A stretch of 56,680 bases of DNA from a virus: IMG/VR virus record IMGVR_UViG_3300045125_000107, positions 1 to 56,680 of that record. One strand, written 5' to 3'. Below are positions 1 through 8,031 of the stretch, in pieces. Position 1 is the stretch's first letter; each line of letters opens with the position of its first letter. Made by a program: the position numbers and the translations under genes. The notes under the pieces are model-generated. The model worked only from the letters and a program-made list of their open reading frames with translations. It was not told where the DNA came from and searched no databases.

Positions 1-246
1 CGAGGCAACCTGCGCCTGATCGAGAGGCCCGCACCAAGGCTGCGGCTCCATCGCACTGGGCGAACGCCTCGAGGAGGCCCGACGAACTGCAACAGGCCAC
101 CAGCAGCGCGGAAGACAAGGCCTGCGAGGCCGGGCAGGGAGATCGCCCGCCTGCGCTACGACATCGAGGTTCTGGAGGAGCGCGTCTTCGAAAAGGACAG
201 GCGCATCGCCCAGCTGGAAGCACAACTCAAGAAGAGGACGAAGTGA
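1..246 (+). CDS. small coiled-coil protein, 3' part (continues from window end)
   Basis: Open from the first base to TGA at 244-246. The last 35 residues are a clear charged heptad-type helix (e.g. EIARLRYDIEVLEERV, then RRIAQLEAQLKK). The upstream half reads best in frame 3 (DELQQATSSAEDKACEAGQG), so one indel lies near base 140. Its start is not here. The ATG at 56659 opens a frame that runs into this one if the ends are joined, giving a protein of about 88 residues. Function unknown; short coiled-coil proteins are common in phage early operons. It is coupled to the next gene by TGATG at 244-248. Confidence 0.55.
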   Translation, partial: RGNLRLIERPAPRLRLHRTGRTPRGGPTNCNRPPAARKTRPARPGREIARLRYDIEVLEERVFEKDRRIAQLEAQLKKRTK

Positions 247-367
247 TGATCAAGATCAAGTGACCGGCGCCAGCATCGCCGAAGTGGCCGACAAGCTCCT
301 CGCCATTGGCAGCGGTATGAAGAATGACTTTGCCGTCTGCGATGACTTTCAAGCGATACTGAAATGA
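246..367 (+). CDS. small hypothetical protein (about 40 aa, frameshifted)
   Basis: ATG at 246 overlaps the previous stop (TGATG). The frame opens as MIKIK and meets TGA at once. With one base restored it continues as VTGASIAEVADKLLAIGSG to TGA at 365-367, which itself overlaps an ATG at 364. Tight coupling on both sides argues that it is a real gene of a translationally coupled early operon. I recognise no family. Confidence 0.4.
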
Positions 368-2650
368 CGGGTATCGCAAACGTCAGCTGGTCGTTCCCAC
401 ATCTTGGAAGTGCGAAGATGGCGGCCGCCAAAGGGCGGGGTTGCAGTGCTGCGCTGGAACTACCGCCGGAATATCGAACCGGGCAGTCGCGGCCGCGTGG
501 CGTCTACCGGGCCGATCAAGCACTTCCGCGGCCTCTTCTGCTGTCGATCAGTTTTCGGGCACGCGGCCCGATGGTGGTGTGTTGCCGACATTTGAGGCTC
601 GATGCTGGGTTGGCCTGCAGGCTGGTCTGCGCTGGAAACGTCTCTCGGTGGCGCCGCGCTGTCTCAGCCCTCTGGGCGCGCCGCTGGATGCCGCGGGCAA
701 TATGTCCTCGAAGACGCGGCACCTGGCGGCTGGCAACTTCTGCCGAAGGGACGTCTTCGCCTGGAACAGCAGCGTCGGTCACGATCGTGGGATGGCGATC
801 GATCGGCAGGTCAAGACCGTGGTGGCGCTATCGATCAGATCACTGCGGGCCAGCGCGACGTCGACCCATTAACTCGATCGCGGTGGTCAGCGATGCGTTT
901 CCTCGTCGTTCGTCTGCCATCGTACTGACGGCGAGCTTCACGGCTGTGGCTGGTCCTCTTCATTCGATCAGGAGATGCATCAGGGTCATCGACACCAGGC
1001 TGTGCCGGGCGTGCGCGTCTTTAACCGAGGACAACGGCAAAGATACCGTCTTGCCTTCAAAGCCCTGGCGCGCGCCTGATCTCGGATTTCGTTGTCGCCG
1101 GTGATCTCACCAACCGCGCGCGTCTGGGCTGCATCGCCGGTGGGCTGCTACCGATTTTGGCTGGTGCTGCGGTTCGGAACGCTCGCCAAACCGGCGTTCG
1201 AAGCTTGCGGGGATGCGTGCATTACGCCCGCGCCTGCTCGCTGGCGGACGATCCCTGGCCCGGCGTCGGCGTTGCCGCCCACGGTGGCGCGTCCCGGCCT
1301 GCAGGGTGATGATGTCTATCGCTGGCTCACCGTCGGAACTGCGCTATGCCTCGCTGGAGGTGCCGGAAGCGCGGCCGGGGCGCTCTGCTCATCGCCATGC
1401 GGGCAGGTTCGTCTCAGTCGGGAGTCGTTTCAGCTGTGCGCGAGTTGGGCGCAGCTGTGCGGCATTATCAGTGGATGGCGCGGAAGCGCTCGTGGAGGGC
1501 TGCAGGAGGCTGGCTTCGCCGCGTGGGCCGGCGAGGCCCGCGAGGGTGCGCAAGAGGTCATTCCACCTGCGGATGGCGACGCCTGCGGCTGATCAAGCTA
1601 CGGCGTGAAGCTTCTCAGGATCTCAGCGCTGGCGGGCTGATGGGCCTGGCAAACCGCGCGGAGGCCAAACCCATCATCGCTGGCGGCGGATGCGTGGCCG
1701 CTCGTCGAAGCGGTCTGTGCCAACTCTGCAGGACGGTTCCCGATCAAGCCACAAGGCCGTTCTGCAACTGACTGGCTGGGCCGGTCGCCACGGTGCCGAA
1801 GGCAATATCGGCTGTTGAGTCTGGCAGCACCCAACGCCGATCGGCGGTGAGCCCGGCGCCGCGCGCCGCTATTCACGGCGTCACGTCATCCTCGACCACC
1901 GACCCGACACATGGCGATATCGACGCCTGGTCCGCGAAGTCGCCCTGCCGATGAAAGGATAAGGCGCCGCGTGCCGGAGATCGCGGCCTGGAAGGGCGCG
2001 GCCCTCAGAAGGATTACCAGCCCTGGGCGAGGTCTGGCGGGCTGAAGCGAGCTATTTATCAGCGCCGGCACATGCGGAAGATAAAGCGGTTGCTTCGTGT
2101 ATCGGGCGGCGACAATATCGCAATGGACAGGCAAAGCGTCACGCAGCATCTGGCGATTTTCTGCCAGCGTAGAGGTGAGTTACTCTCCACGCGTGATGAC
2201 GGCGTCACCCTCGCTGCGCTGTCGAGCGTCTGTCGCGCGTTTGTGGGGCGTGAACGGCAGCTCTGAAACCGCGCTCCGTGGTGACGCCCGCGGCGTGGAG
2301 AGCCGCGAGGATGATCTGAAGAACCAGGTCGATGGTATCGAAACCGTCTGTGCAGCACCGCGGTATTACTCGAAATACGATCAAGGCTCGATGGAAAGAA
2401 GAAGAAGGGCATGGCGTGATATCAGGACGGCGATACATGGGAACAGGCGGTCGCTCGTCCCGGATCGCGCTGATCGTCTGGAAGATCAGCAGATGCCGCG
2501 GATGGAAGCCTCGATCTCTACAATGACCCAACTCAATCAGCAGCAATACCCGAAGGTACTGGAGATGGATGGAAGTATGCCGCCCCCTTCAGGCGGGCTA
2601 GCTGCTGAAGATGCCCGCGACGACCATCCTGACCGCTGATAACTGCGACA
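364..2650 (+). other. error-rich stretch, gene content unresolved
   Basis: A start codon at 364 is coupled to the preceding stop, so a gene should begin here (MTGIANVSWSFPHLG). After about 80 codons no frame stays protein-like for long. All six frames are broken every few dozen codons, and the two strands look equally poor. By position it should hold the N-terminal (3'-5' exonuclease) part of the polymerase whose 3' end is readable downstream, or another replication gene. I could not align any stretch to a family with confidence. Treat as coding but unreadable. Confidence 0.3.
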
Positions 2651-4636
2651 CCTGACCTCGAAGCTGCGAAGAAGCAAAGCTTACTGCGACCATCAGGCTG
2701 GGTGTGAACGCCGGAGCTCCGTCTCAGTTGGCGGTGCTATGGCGTCTATCGATATCTTGTGCGGCGTTATCGCGTGAGCGTTCTCTCGGATGGCGTCGGA
2801 TACCGCGCCCGATATCAGCTGGCGGCATCAATGGTGATCGAAGGTTCGCCGCCGCATGATTACCATATCTCACTCATGCCGGGCGTTAGCCGGTTCTGAT
2901 CACCGGACGATTGCACGCCTGCCGCGGCGACGAAATTCGATCACCTTTGTTCAGGCGTGGACGAAAGAGCGGTGGTGTTTACCGGACCACCCGACCTTCG
3001 CGCCAGCTGATGATGCGGTGGCCCTGCGGATGAGATCGTGGTTCTGCCGACCACGCTAAATGCATTGCTGCGGCGTGCGCGTGGTCTCTCGCCGGATAGA
3101 ACCATGACCTGCTGATTTGGCGCGCTTGGCTGCAATATCGCTGGGCGCTATGCGGCAATATCAGCGTTCGCGAGTCATTGCGGCGAAAGCGGGCCGGGCT
3201 GATACGAAAGCGCCATAAAGCTGAGCAGGCGTCGGTGCGGACAATGCAGGAGTGCATCCTGGAATGTTTTCACAATAGTTGCCATGATGTGGACGAAAGT
3301 CATCAGGGCGCCTCTTGCCTTCCGCTGGAACCATGGCGATGTTGGCGGCTGCGGCGCAGCGAAGATGTGGCGGATCAGCATTCTCGTTAACGTTGTTGTC
3401 ACGCTGAAGTCGCTCGATGTGGCACGGAACGGGCTGAACAATGCATCGTGCCTTCTGTTGTGCTGGCGGGCGTGATAGCCTGACGCCAACGCAAACGCTC
3501 GACTATCAGCCACCTTCATTTCGTTGAAAATCGCAGCTCTGGGGACGCTGGCAAATCGCGCCAAAGGCGTTCATTATTTGAGCCGCCAGTGGTGGCATTC
3601 GGCGATCAGCGGTGAAATTGAGGTCATCGTCGCGCCGCATCTGCTGACCGAAGCGACCTGCAGCACGGTCAGTTCTGCGGAGCTTCCGCGGGCTGCGACG
3701 TTGCCTGTTCCAGCAGACTTACCGGTGACCGCGCGAAGGCTGCGACGTGGTCAGCCAGGCGCAAGGCGCCAGCCGTTCGGGCGCCCGCGACAACTGTCAG
3801 CGGCTCGCTATCGTGGTGCGCTGCACCGCAGCTCGGGCGCAGCTGATCATCGCGAACCTATCGCCTCGAAGGCCGCGCTGATGTGGCATGGCAACAGGCA
3901 AAGGCTGGAAGGTAAAGGCCGCTAAACTGGTGGGAGCAGGCGCGTCTCTGCGATCCAGCGGGCCGCATCCTCGCGGCAAGAGCGGTGACCGCCTCCTACA
4001 AGACAACGCTCGAAGGCAGAACGCCGGGCTCAGGGGCTGTTGAGCATCAGGCGGCTGCCAGATGCGGGCGGCGCCGTGTTCGCGCGCCATGGCGATGGCG
4101 AAATCCCACAGCCATTGTGCATGCGTGGCGCGGCCGTATCAGGCGACAGTGGCACTGTGGTACGCAGTAGGCGCGCGGCAAAGGCTAATTCCTTAACGAG
4201 CCTGATACCGTTTTCGCACGAAGTGCGGGGCCTGCGCTTTGACGTGCGTGATGGCTGGCTGCGCATTGGCGCCCGTCTGGTCAATACCTGACGTACCCCA
4301 ATACCGGCGGTTGAGGACGGCCCGGGTTGGTACGATGGCATCGATCGAGCACACGGCAAAGCCGAGCCTCCGACCACTGCTGCCACGGAAAGCTGAACGA
4401 GAACGCTCGTCGCAGGCCATCGCGCGCGACATCTTCATGGGCGGCATGCTGCGCGCCGGAGCAGGAGGATATCCCGTCGTCATCCGCGTCCACGACGAAC
4501 TGGTCTGCGAGACGCGACGTGGCGTTCACCGTCGAAAGCTCTCAGCGCTGATGACGCGCGGAAAGCTGGTCCGTACCCTGCCTGCCGGGCGCCGGGATAT
4601 ATCCGCTGCAAAGCTGGACGAGCAGGAAGTATATGA
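2650..4636 (+). CDS. family A DNA polymerase (3' part readable, many indels)
   Basis: The C-terminal palm is recognisable. At about 4425-4510 the frames give QAIARDIFMGGMLRA and then GYPVVIRVHDELVCE. VHDEL is motif C of family A polymerases, holding the catalytic Asp. Just upstream, at 4115-4190, reads an AWR..YQATVALWYAV segment and, at 4235-4265, a RDGWLRI segment, both typical of the phage PolA palm and fingers. The end at TGA 4634-4636 overlaps the next ATG (4633), as expected in this operon. The start is not determined; family proteins are 600-750 aa, which places it near 2650 or earlier. At least eight frame changes occur. It would replicate the phage genome with the clamp-like, primase and helicase genes seen elsewhere. 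Confidence 0.6.
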
Positions 4637-4785
4637 AGCGCATCGACGCGAGAGTGCCCATGCTGGCCCAAGAAATCGCGCGGAAGAAGCTTGCCCACGC
4701 TGCACTTCACGCAGTACTCGAGGGGCAAATTGCTGCCTCGAAGAACGCCTGGAGAGCAATTCCGCTTTGGTCAGGACAACAGTGA
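4633..4785 (+). CDS. small hypothetical protein, 50 aa
   Basis: An intact 50-codon frame (MKRIDARVPMLAQEIARKK...) starts inside the end of the polymerase gene (ATGA overlap) and stops at TGA 4783-4785. It is alanine- and lysine-rich and predicted helical, with no cysteines or membrane segment. No family recognised. The overlap with the polymerase stop is the main support. Confidence 0.4.
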   Translation: MKRIDARVPMLAQEIARKKLAHAALHAVLEGQIAASKNAWRAIPLWSGQQ

Positions 4786-4868
4786 CACGGTCTGCGGTTT
4801 CATGGATCAGCTGCGCTTTTGGGCGCCGCTACATCTTCTACTCCGCGAAACTTCAATCTTGAGTGAAC

Positions 4869-5213
4869 CATGATGGCGAGAGCGCTACGGCTCCACCCCC
4901 TTATCGGGAAAAGATGGCTGGAAATGGCACCGCAGCCGTGCGGGGGATTCACCTGAAGCACATCGTGCAGAAGAGCGGCGGCCAGTACGAGAAAGGTGCG
5001 CTGGGAGGGCCGCAGGCGGCCCTGACTGCTTGTCATGGTGCGGCGAAGCCGCCGCCCGGTTTATCCCGAGATCAAGGCGACGGGGACCCGGCTGCAAGCT
5101 GCAAGCCACGCGAGGTCGAGCACCTGCGGCACGACGGCGTGCCGGTGTTCTATCGCGCAGGCAGGCGGCATCCGGCGAGATCGTGGCGACGATGCGGAAA
5201 CCCGACGGCATAA
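4869..5213 (+). CDS. VRR-NUC domain nuclease
   Basis: Restoring one or two bases gives a compact protein of about 115 aa. It has a helical start (IVQKSGGQYEKVRWEGRR), then a motif reading APDCLVM near 5015-5040, and PEIKATGTRLQ at 5064-5096, followed by REVEHLRHDGVPV. The APD...EIKA arrangement is the catalytic core of VRR-NUC (PD-(D/E)XK-like) nucleases, which are frequent beside phage polymerases and helicases and cut branched or flapped DNA. It sits downstream of the polymerase and begins at ATG 4869, overlapping a 23-codon frame (4802-4873). The stop is TAA 5211-5213. Confidence 0.65.
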   Translation, partial: HDGESATAPPPYREKMAGNGTAAVRGIHLKHIVQKSGGQYEKGALGGPQAALTACHGAAKPPPGLSRDQGDGDPAASCKPREVEHLRHDGVPVFYRAGRRHPARSWRRCGNPTA

Positions 5214-5254
5214 AGCGGCTGCTTGCCGGGTATCAGCAACGAAGGAACGACCAG

Positions 5255-5473
5255 ATGACCGACTACAGCCATCTTGATGCCCTTGAACTGGAGCACTCTC
5301 GCCCGGCGTGAGCGCCTCCGGCTGTTACGCCCGCTGGAGATTGGTATCGCGAAGTTGGTGCTCAATGCTGGAAGCGCGAGATCATAGCGAAGAGCGCGAA
5401 CTGCTCGAAGGCTCCCCGCTACGGACGCCGGAGATGACGCTGGTTTGAAATCCTCGCAGAACTGGAGACTGAG
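5255..5473 (+). CDS. small helical hypothetical protein (about 72 aa)
   Basis: Starts at ATG 5255 with a good Shine-Dalgarno (GAAGGA 10 bases upstream). Reads MTDYSHLDALELE, then, after frame changes, SRERLRL, DWYREVGAQCWKREI and ILAELETE. Small proteins of this type, two charged helices around a WxREV-like patch, are common in phage early regions and are uncharacterised. At least two indels. The stop is taken at TGA 5471-5473, just before the next start codon. Confidence 0.45.
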
Positions 5474-5475
5474 AC

Positions 5476-5748
5476 ATGGCACGACCCGCCGCCACCATCC
5501 ACGTCGCGTACAGCGTCGGCGGACCAATGGCTACGACTACTGGGCCAAGGCCGCGTCTGGACGAGGGCTTCAAGGGCTACAACACCGGTCGCACGGGCGT
5601 CGGAGACACGCCAGCGGAAGCCATGGACGGGCCATCGGCTACGTATCGCGGCGTCGCTGCGATGTACCGCCGCCGGAGACCACACAGTCCTGTACGGGCG
5701 CGTGGCTTGCCGATATCCAGGGCGTCCACTTTTCTCAGGAGGCACTGA
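5476..5748 (+). CDS. hypothetical protein, up to 90 aa
   Basis: ATG 5476 follows GGAGACTGAGAC, a good ribosome site. One frame runs the whole length (MARPAATIHVAYSVGG...), but its middle is better in the second frame (GTNGYDYWAKAASGRG), so it is probably frameshifted once or twice. The stop TGA at 5746-5748 overlaps the next ATG. No family recognised. Confidence 0.35.
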   Translation: MARPAATIHVAYSVGGPMATTTGPRPRLDEGFKGYNTGRTGVGDTPAEAMDGPSATYRGVAAMYRRRRPHSPVRARGLPISRASTFLRRH

Positions 5749-5804
5749 TGACCGCCAAAACTTTCCTCTTCGCTTGGGAAGGCTACCAGCCGCAGCCTGA
5801 CTAA
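5748..5804 (+). CDS. 18-residue micro-ORF
   Basis: MTAKTFLFAWEGYQPQPD, intact, with AGGAGG six bases before the ATG and a TAA that overlaps the next ATG (TAATG). The strong ribosome site and coupling suggest that it is translated. Its aromatic, uncharged sequence gives no hint of function. Confidence 0.4.
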   Translation: MTAKTFLFAWEGYQPQPD

Positions 5805-5869
5805 TGACGACCGTGGAGCGCGCTTTCAACCGTCTGATCCGCGCGCTGGCGCGGCGCGTCGCGCGCTAA
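5804..5869 (+). CDS. 21-residue arginine-rich micro-ORF
   Basis: MTTVERAFNRLIRALARRVA plus Arg, intact, begins in the TAATG overlap and ends in another TAATG at 5867-5871. It forms an amphipathic basic helix with six arginines. It could bind nucleic acid or a membrane, or merely couple translation to the next gene. Confidence 0.35.
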   Translation: MTTVERAFNRLIRALARRVAR

Positions 5870-6371
5870 TGTCGATGGCCGCCCGGCGTCTCGCGCACAA
5901 AGTTGCTGCGTCACGCGAGGACGGCTGGCGCGGAGTACAAAGTCACGGCCAGTGCGGCAGGCGCGGCATGCGCTCTGGATACGCACGAGAAACTGCGGCG
6001 CAACGACATGGCGCTGGTTGCGCGCAAAAAACGTTTATCCACTGGGGTGCCGGGAGCGGCGCCCCCATCCGCGTCCTAGCCGACAGCCCTACCGAGGCCC
6101 TACCTGGCCAGAAGAGCCTGCGGCTGGTGTCTGACGCCGCTTTTCCTGAAGGCACCATCTCACCGGGCTTACTCCGGAGGGCAGGGCATACCGGTTGGCC
6201 ACGATAACCTGCGCGAGAAGCCAGAACACCGAAATCGACAGCTACGGCGGCTGGTTCCGGCACGAGGACCGCCGACGGCGCGTGCCGAGCGCCGGGCCCT
6301 ACGGCGGCCACCTAACCTGCAAAGCGTCGTGCCGAACAGCTATACGGCATGATCGACGAGTGGGAGGACTA
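5869..6371 (+). CDS. hypothetical protein(s), frameshifted, boundaries unclear
   Basis: The 5869 ATG opens a 112-codon frame, but protein-like text jumps frames: HEKLRRNDMALVARKK at about 5985-6035, then YGGWFRHEDR (6243-6272), PSAGPYGGHLTC, and a convincing end AEQLYGMIDEWED before TAA at 6370-6372. Probably two small genes, the second ending in that acidic tail. I recognise no family. Confidence 0.3.
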
Positions 6372-6375
6372 AGCC

Positions 6376-6716
6376 ATGGTACGGATCGCCAGTGAAGACT
6401 CCAGAGCAGGCCGCGCAAGGACAGCGCCCTGCGCGGCCTGCTCAACAACTACGAGCGGCCGTTCTCGACCGGTCTGAATGTCAAGGCATCCCTCCCGGTT
6501 GGGATGACGAAGAGCAGCTGATATCAACGAGGCCAAAGCGGAGGCAGAGAACCGCTGGCTTCGCCTTCGTACCCGGGTTTCAAACTCTGCATCGCAGGGG
6601 ACGTCGAGGGTATCACGCTCACGCCAGAAGCTATGTCGGCGATGTGTGATGAAGCGCGCATGGACGAGATCAGTCGTGCAGCTGATTGGCTTCTGGGCCA
6701 GCCGCGCGCTGCTTGA
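6376..6716 (+). CDS. hypothetical protein, about 110 aa, frameshifted
   Basis: ATG 6376 lies a few bases after the previous TAA. Text assembled over three frames reads LRGLLNNYERPFSTGLNV, ASLPVG, WDDEE, INEAKAEAENRWLRLRT and finally ITLTPEAMSAMCDEARMDEI to TGA 6714-6716. The acidic middle and helical C-terminus resemble small phage accessory proteins but no named family. The stop lies inside TTGACC, the same overlap of stop and promoter-like box seen at 44758 and 47021. Confidence 0.35.
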
Positions 6717-6849
6717 CCGGGGCAGCAGCCACGATCATCACGAAGGGCAAGTGTTGACCCGTTACTCTTCATTGCTGCGCGATTTGTCGCCTTTCTCGTA
6801 TCAACCCCGTGAAACCCGCGCCACACTCCCTGCCCCCGAAGGAAACACA

Positions 6850-7028
6850 ATGAGCATCAGCAAGAACTACGCCGACCGCACGACATCGCGAATGCGACGA
6901 GTGCGGCGAGACCTTTGAAGCCGACGGCCTCGATTTCGCCGACGCCTTGGACGAGTACAAGGCGAACGGCGGCGCGGCGGTGCTCGTCGGGCGGAAACTG
7001 GGAGCACCGGTGCCGGGACTGCCGGTGA
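6850..7028 (+). CDS. small zinc-ribbon protein, about 58 aa
   Basis: Starts at ATG 6850 behind GAAGGAAACACA. With two bases corrected it reads CDECGETFEADGLDFADALD, then EYKANGG and WEHRCRDCR, ending at TGA 7026-7028. Two CxxC pairs about 45 residues apart form a zinc ribbon. It is likely a nucleic-acid or protein binding accessory factor. The next promoter-like box begins 10 bases after the stop. Confidence 0.55.
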
Positions 7029-7038
7029 CGATTTTTGC

Positions 7039-7092
7039 TTGACGGTGTAAAGCGGTCGGTTTAAGAGGGGCCATCAGCAACGGAGACCCACC
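7039..7092 (+). promoter_or_regulatory. repeated early promoter/leader motif, copy 1
   Basis: TTGACG at 7039, a TTTAAG box 15 bases on, and a leader with CATCAGCAACGGAGAC directly before ATG 7093. The same ordered elements occur at 44234, 44758, 47021 and 56085. It resembles a host sigma-70 -35 box followed by a conserved ribosome-binding leader; the downstream box is only weakly -10-like. Confidence 0.55.
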
Positions 7093-7392
7093 ATGTGCAA
7101 CCTGTCCACCTGCTCGCATGACGCCCTCAACGACGATCTCGACGACATCTTCCGGCGAGCCGACTGCCGCCGATCTGACCGCGCGGGGTCCACATCCTCC
7201 GCACGCAGAAGATCGGACCGCTTCGAAGAGAAGTGCCTCGCCTGCGGCGGCAGCGGCCAGTTCCGCAGCTACACGGGCCGCGTCGTCGGCAGCGCGACTG
7301 CGCGTGCAAGGGCAGAGCAGCTGTTTTACAAGACGTCGCTGGAGCAGCGCGAGAAGGCTCGCGCCGCTGCTGAGCGCCGCAAGGGCTTCTGA
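7093..7392 (+). CDS. zinc-binding CxxCxGxG protein
   Basis: ATG 7093 is the first codon after the conserved leader. After a variable N-terminus (MCNLSTCSHDALNDDLDDIF) the protein shows KCLACGGSGQFRSYTGRVV and then, one frame over, a second ACKGR cysteine pair before YKTSLEQREKARAAAERR and TGA at 7390-7392. The CxxCxGxG pairs are DnaJ-like zinc modules, seen in many phage DUF6011-neighbour proteins. One indel in the second module. Coupled to the next gene through TGATG. Confidence 0.6.
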   Translation: MCNLSTCSHDALNDDLDDIFRRADCRRSDRAGSTSSARRRSDRFEEKCLACGGSGQFRSYTGRVVGSATARARAEQLFYKTSLEQREKARAAAERRKGF

Positions 7393-8031
7393 TGCCGCCG
7401 GACAAGATCGCGCAGGGCTTCGGCATGGCTCGTTGCCAACCCCGCTGAAGCTGAATGGTTGATTGAGGGCGCAACCCGTAAGTTCGAGTTTGCCGTCTCC
7501 ATGCGCGAGGCGCTGTACAAGTACGGCCACCTCACCGAGAAGCACGGAAGCTGCCGTCCGCAACGCGACCGCCAAGGTCCGCCGCGCGCAAGGCGCAGTG
7601 GAGTGCCTGAGCGCGCCGCCCGTGATGCCGGGTCAGGGCGCCGACATCGGATGCAGTGTCGAAGATCGCGACCGCGCTGAGCAACGCGCTGGCCTCGGGC
7701 CTCGAGCGGCCGAAGCTGCGCCTCGGCCGACTTCGTGTTCAGCCCGGCGGCTGCGAACAGCCGCAACGCTGGCTGCGACCGACGTCACGATCGCACGACG
7801 ACGTGTATCTGGGCAAGATCATCGACGGCAAGTTCACCCGCAGCCGGGACTGCACCGACGAACTCGAGCAGGGCATCCTTGCCGCAGCTGCCGACCCGCC
7901 ACGCGGGCTGCCGTCGCTCACACGGGCACCAGACCGGCGTGGTGCGCCTGTCGTGGCCGCGAGTTGACCAACGCCGAGAGCGTCGCCCCCTGGCATCGGA
8001 CCGATCTGCCGCAACAAGTGGGGGTGGCTGA
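7392..8031 (+). CDS. DUF6011-type zinc-binding protein
   Basis: About 210 aa, read over several frames: WLIEGATRKFEFAVSMREAL, then SKIATALSNALASGLERPKL, then DDVYLGKIIDGKFTRSRDC, and a C-terminal module CGRELTN, ESVA, IGPIC and NKWG. The last module, with paired cysteines around GREL(T)N and GIGP, is the DUF6011 signature of phage proteins of unknown function. It ends at TGA 8029-8031, overlapping a GTG start of the helicase. Context points to a role with the helicase in recombination or replication. Confidence 0.65.

Noticed and set aside
6713-6760. Sixth copy of the promoter/leader element (TTGACC ... CATCACGAAGGG)
   Set aside because: The spacing between the boxes is about 10 bases short and no TTTA box is present; it may be a damaged copy but is not counted.
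6769-7575. 268-codon open frame on the minus strand
   Set aside because: Opposite to the zinc-ribbon and DUF6011-type genes, with alanine/arginine-rich text and no motif.
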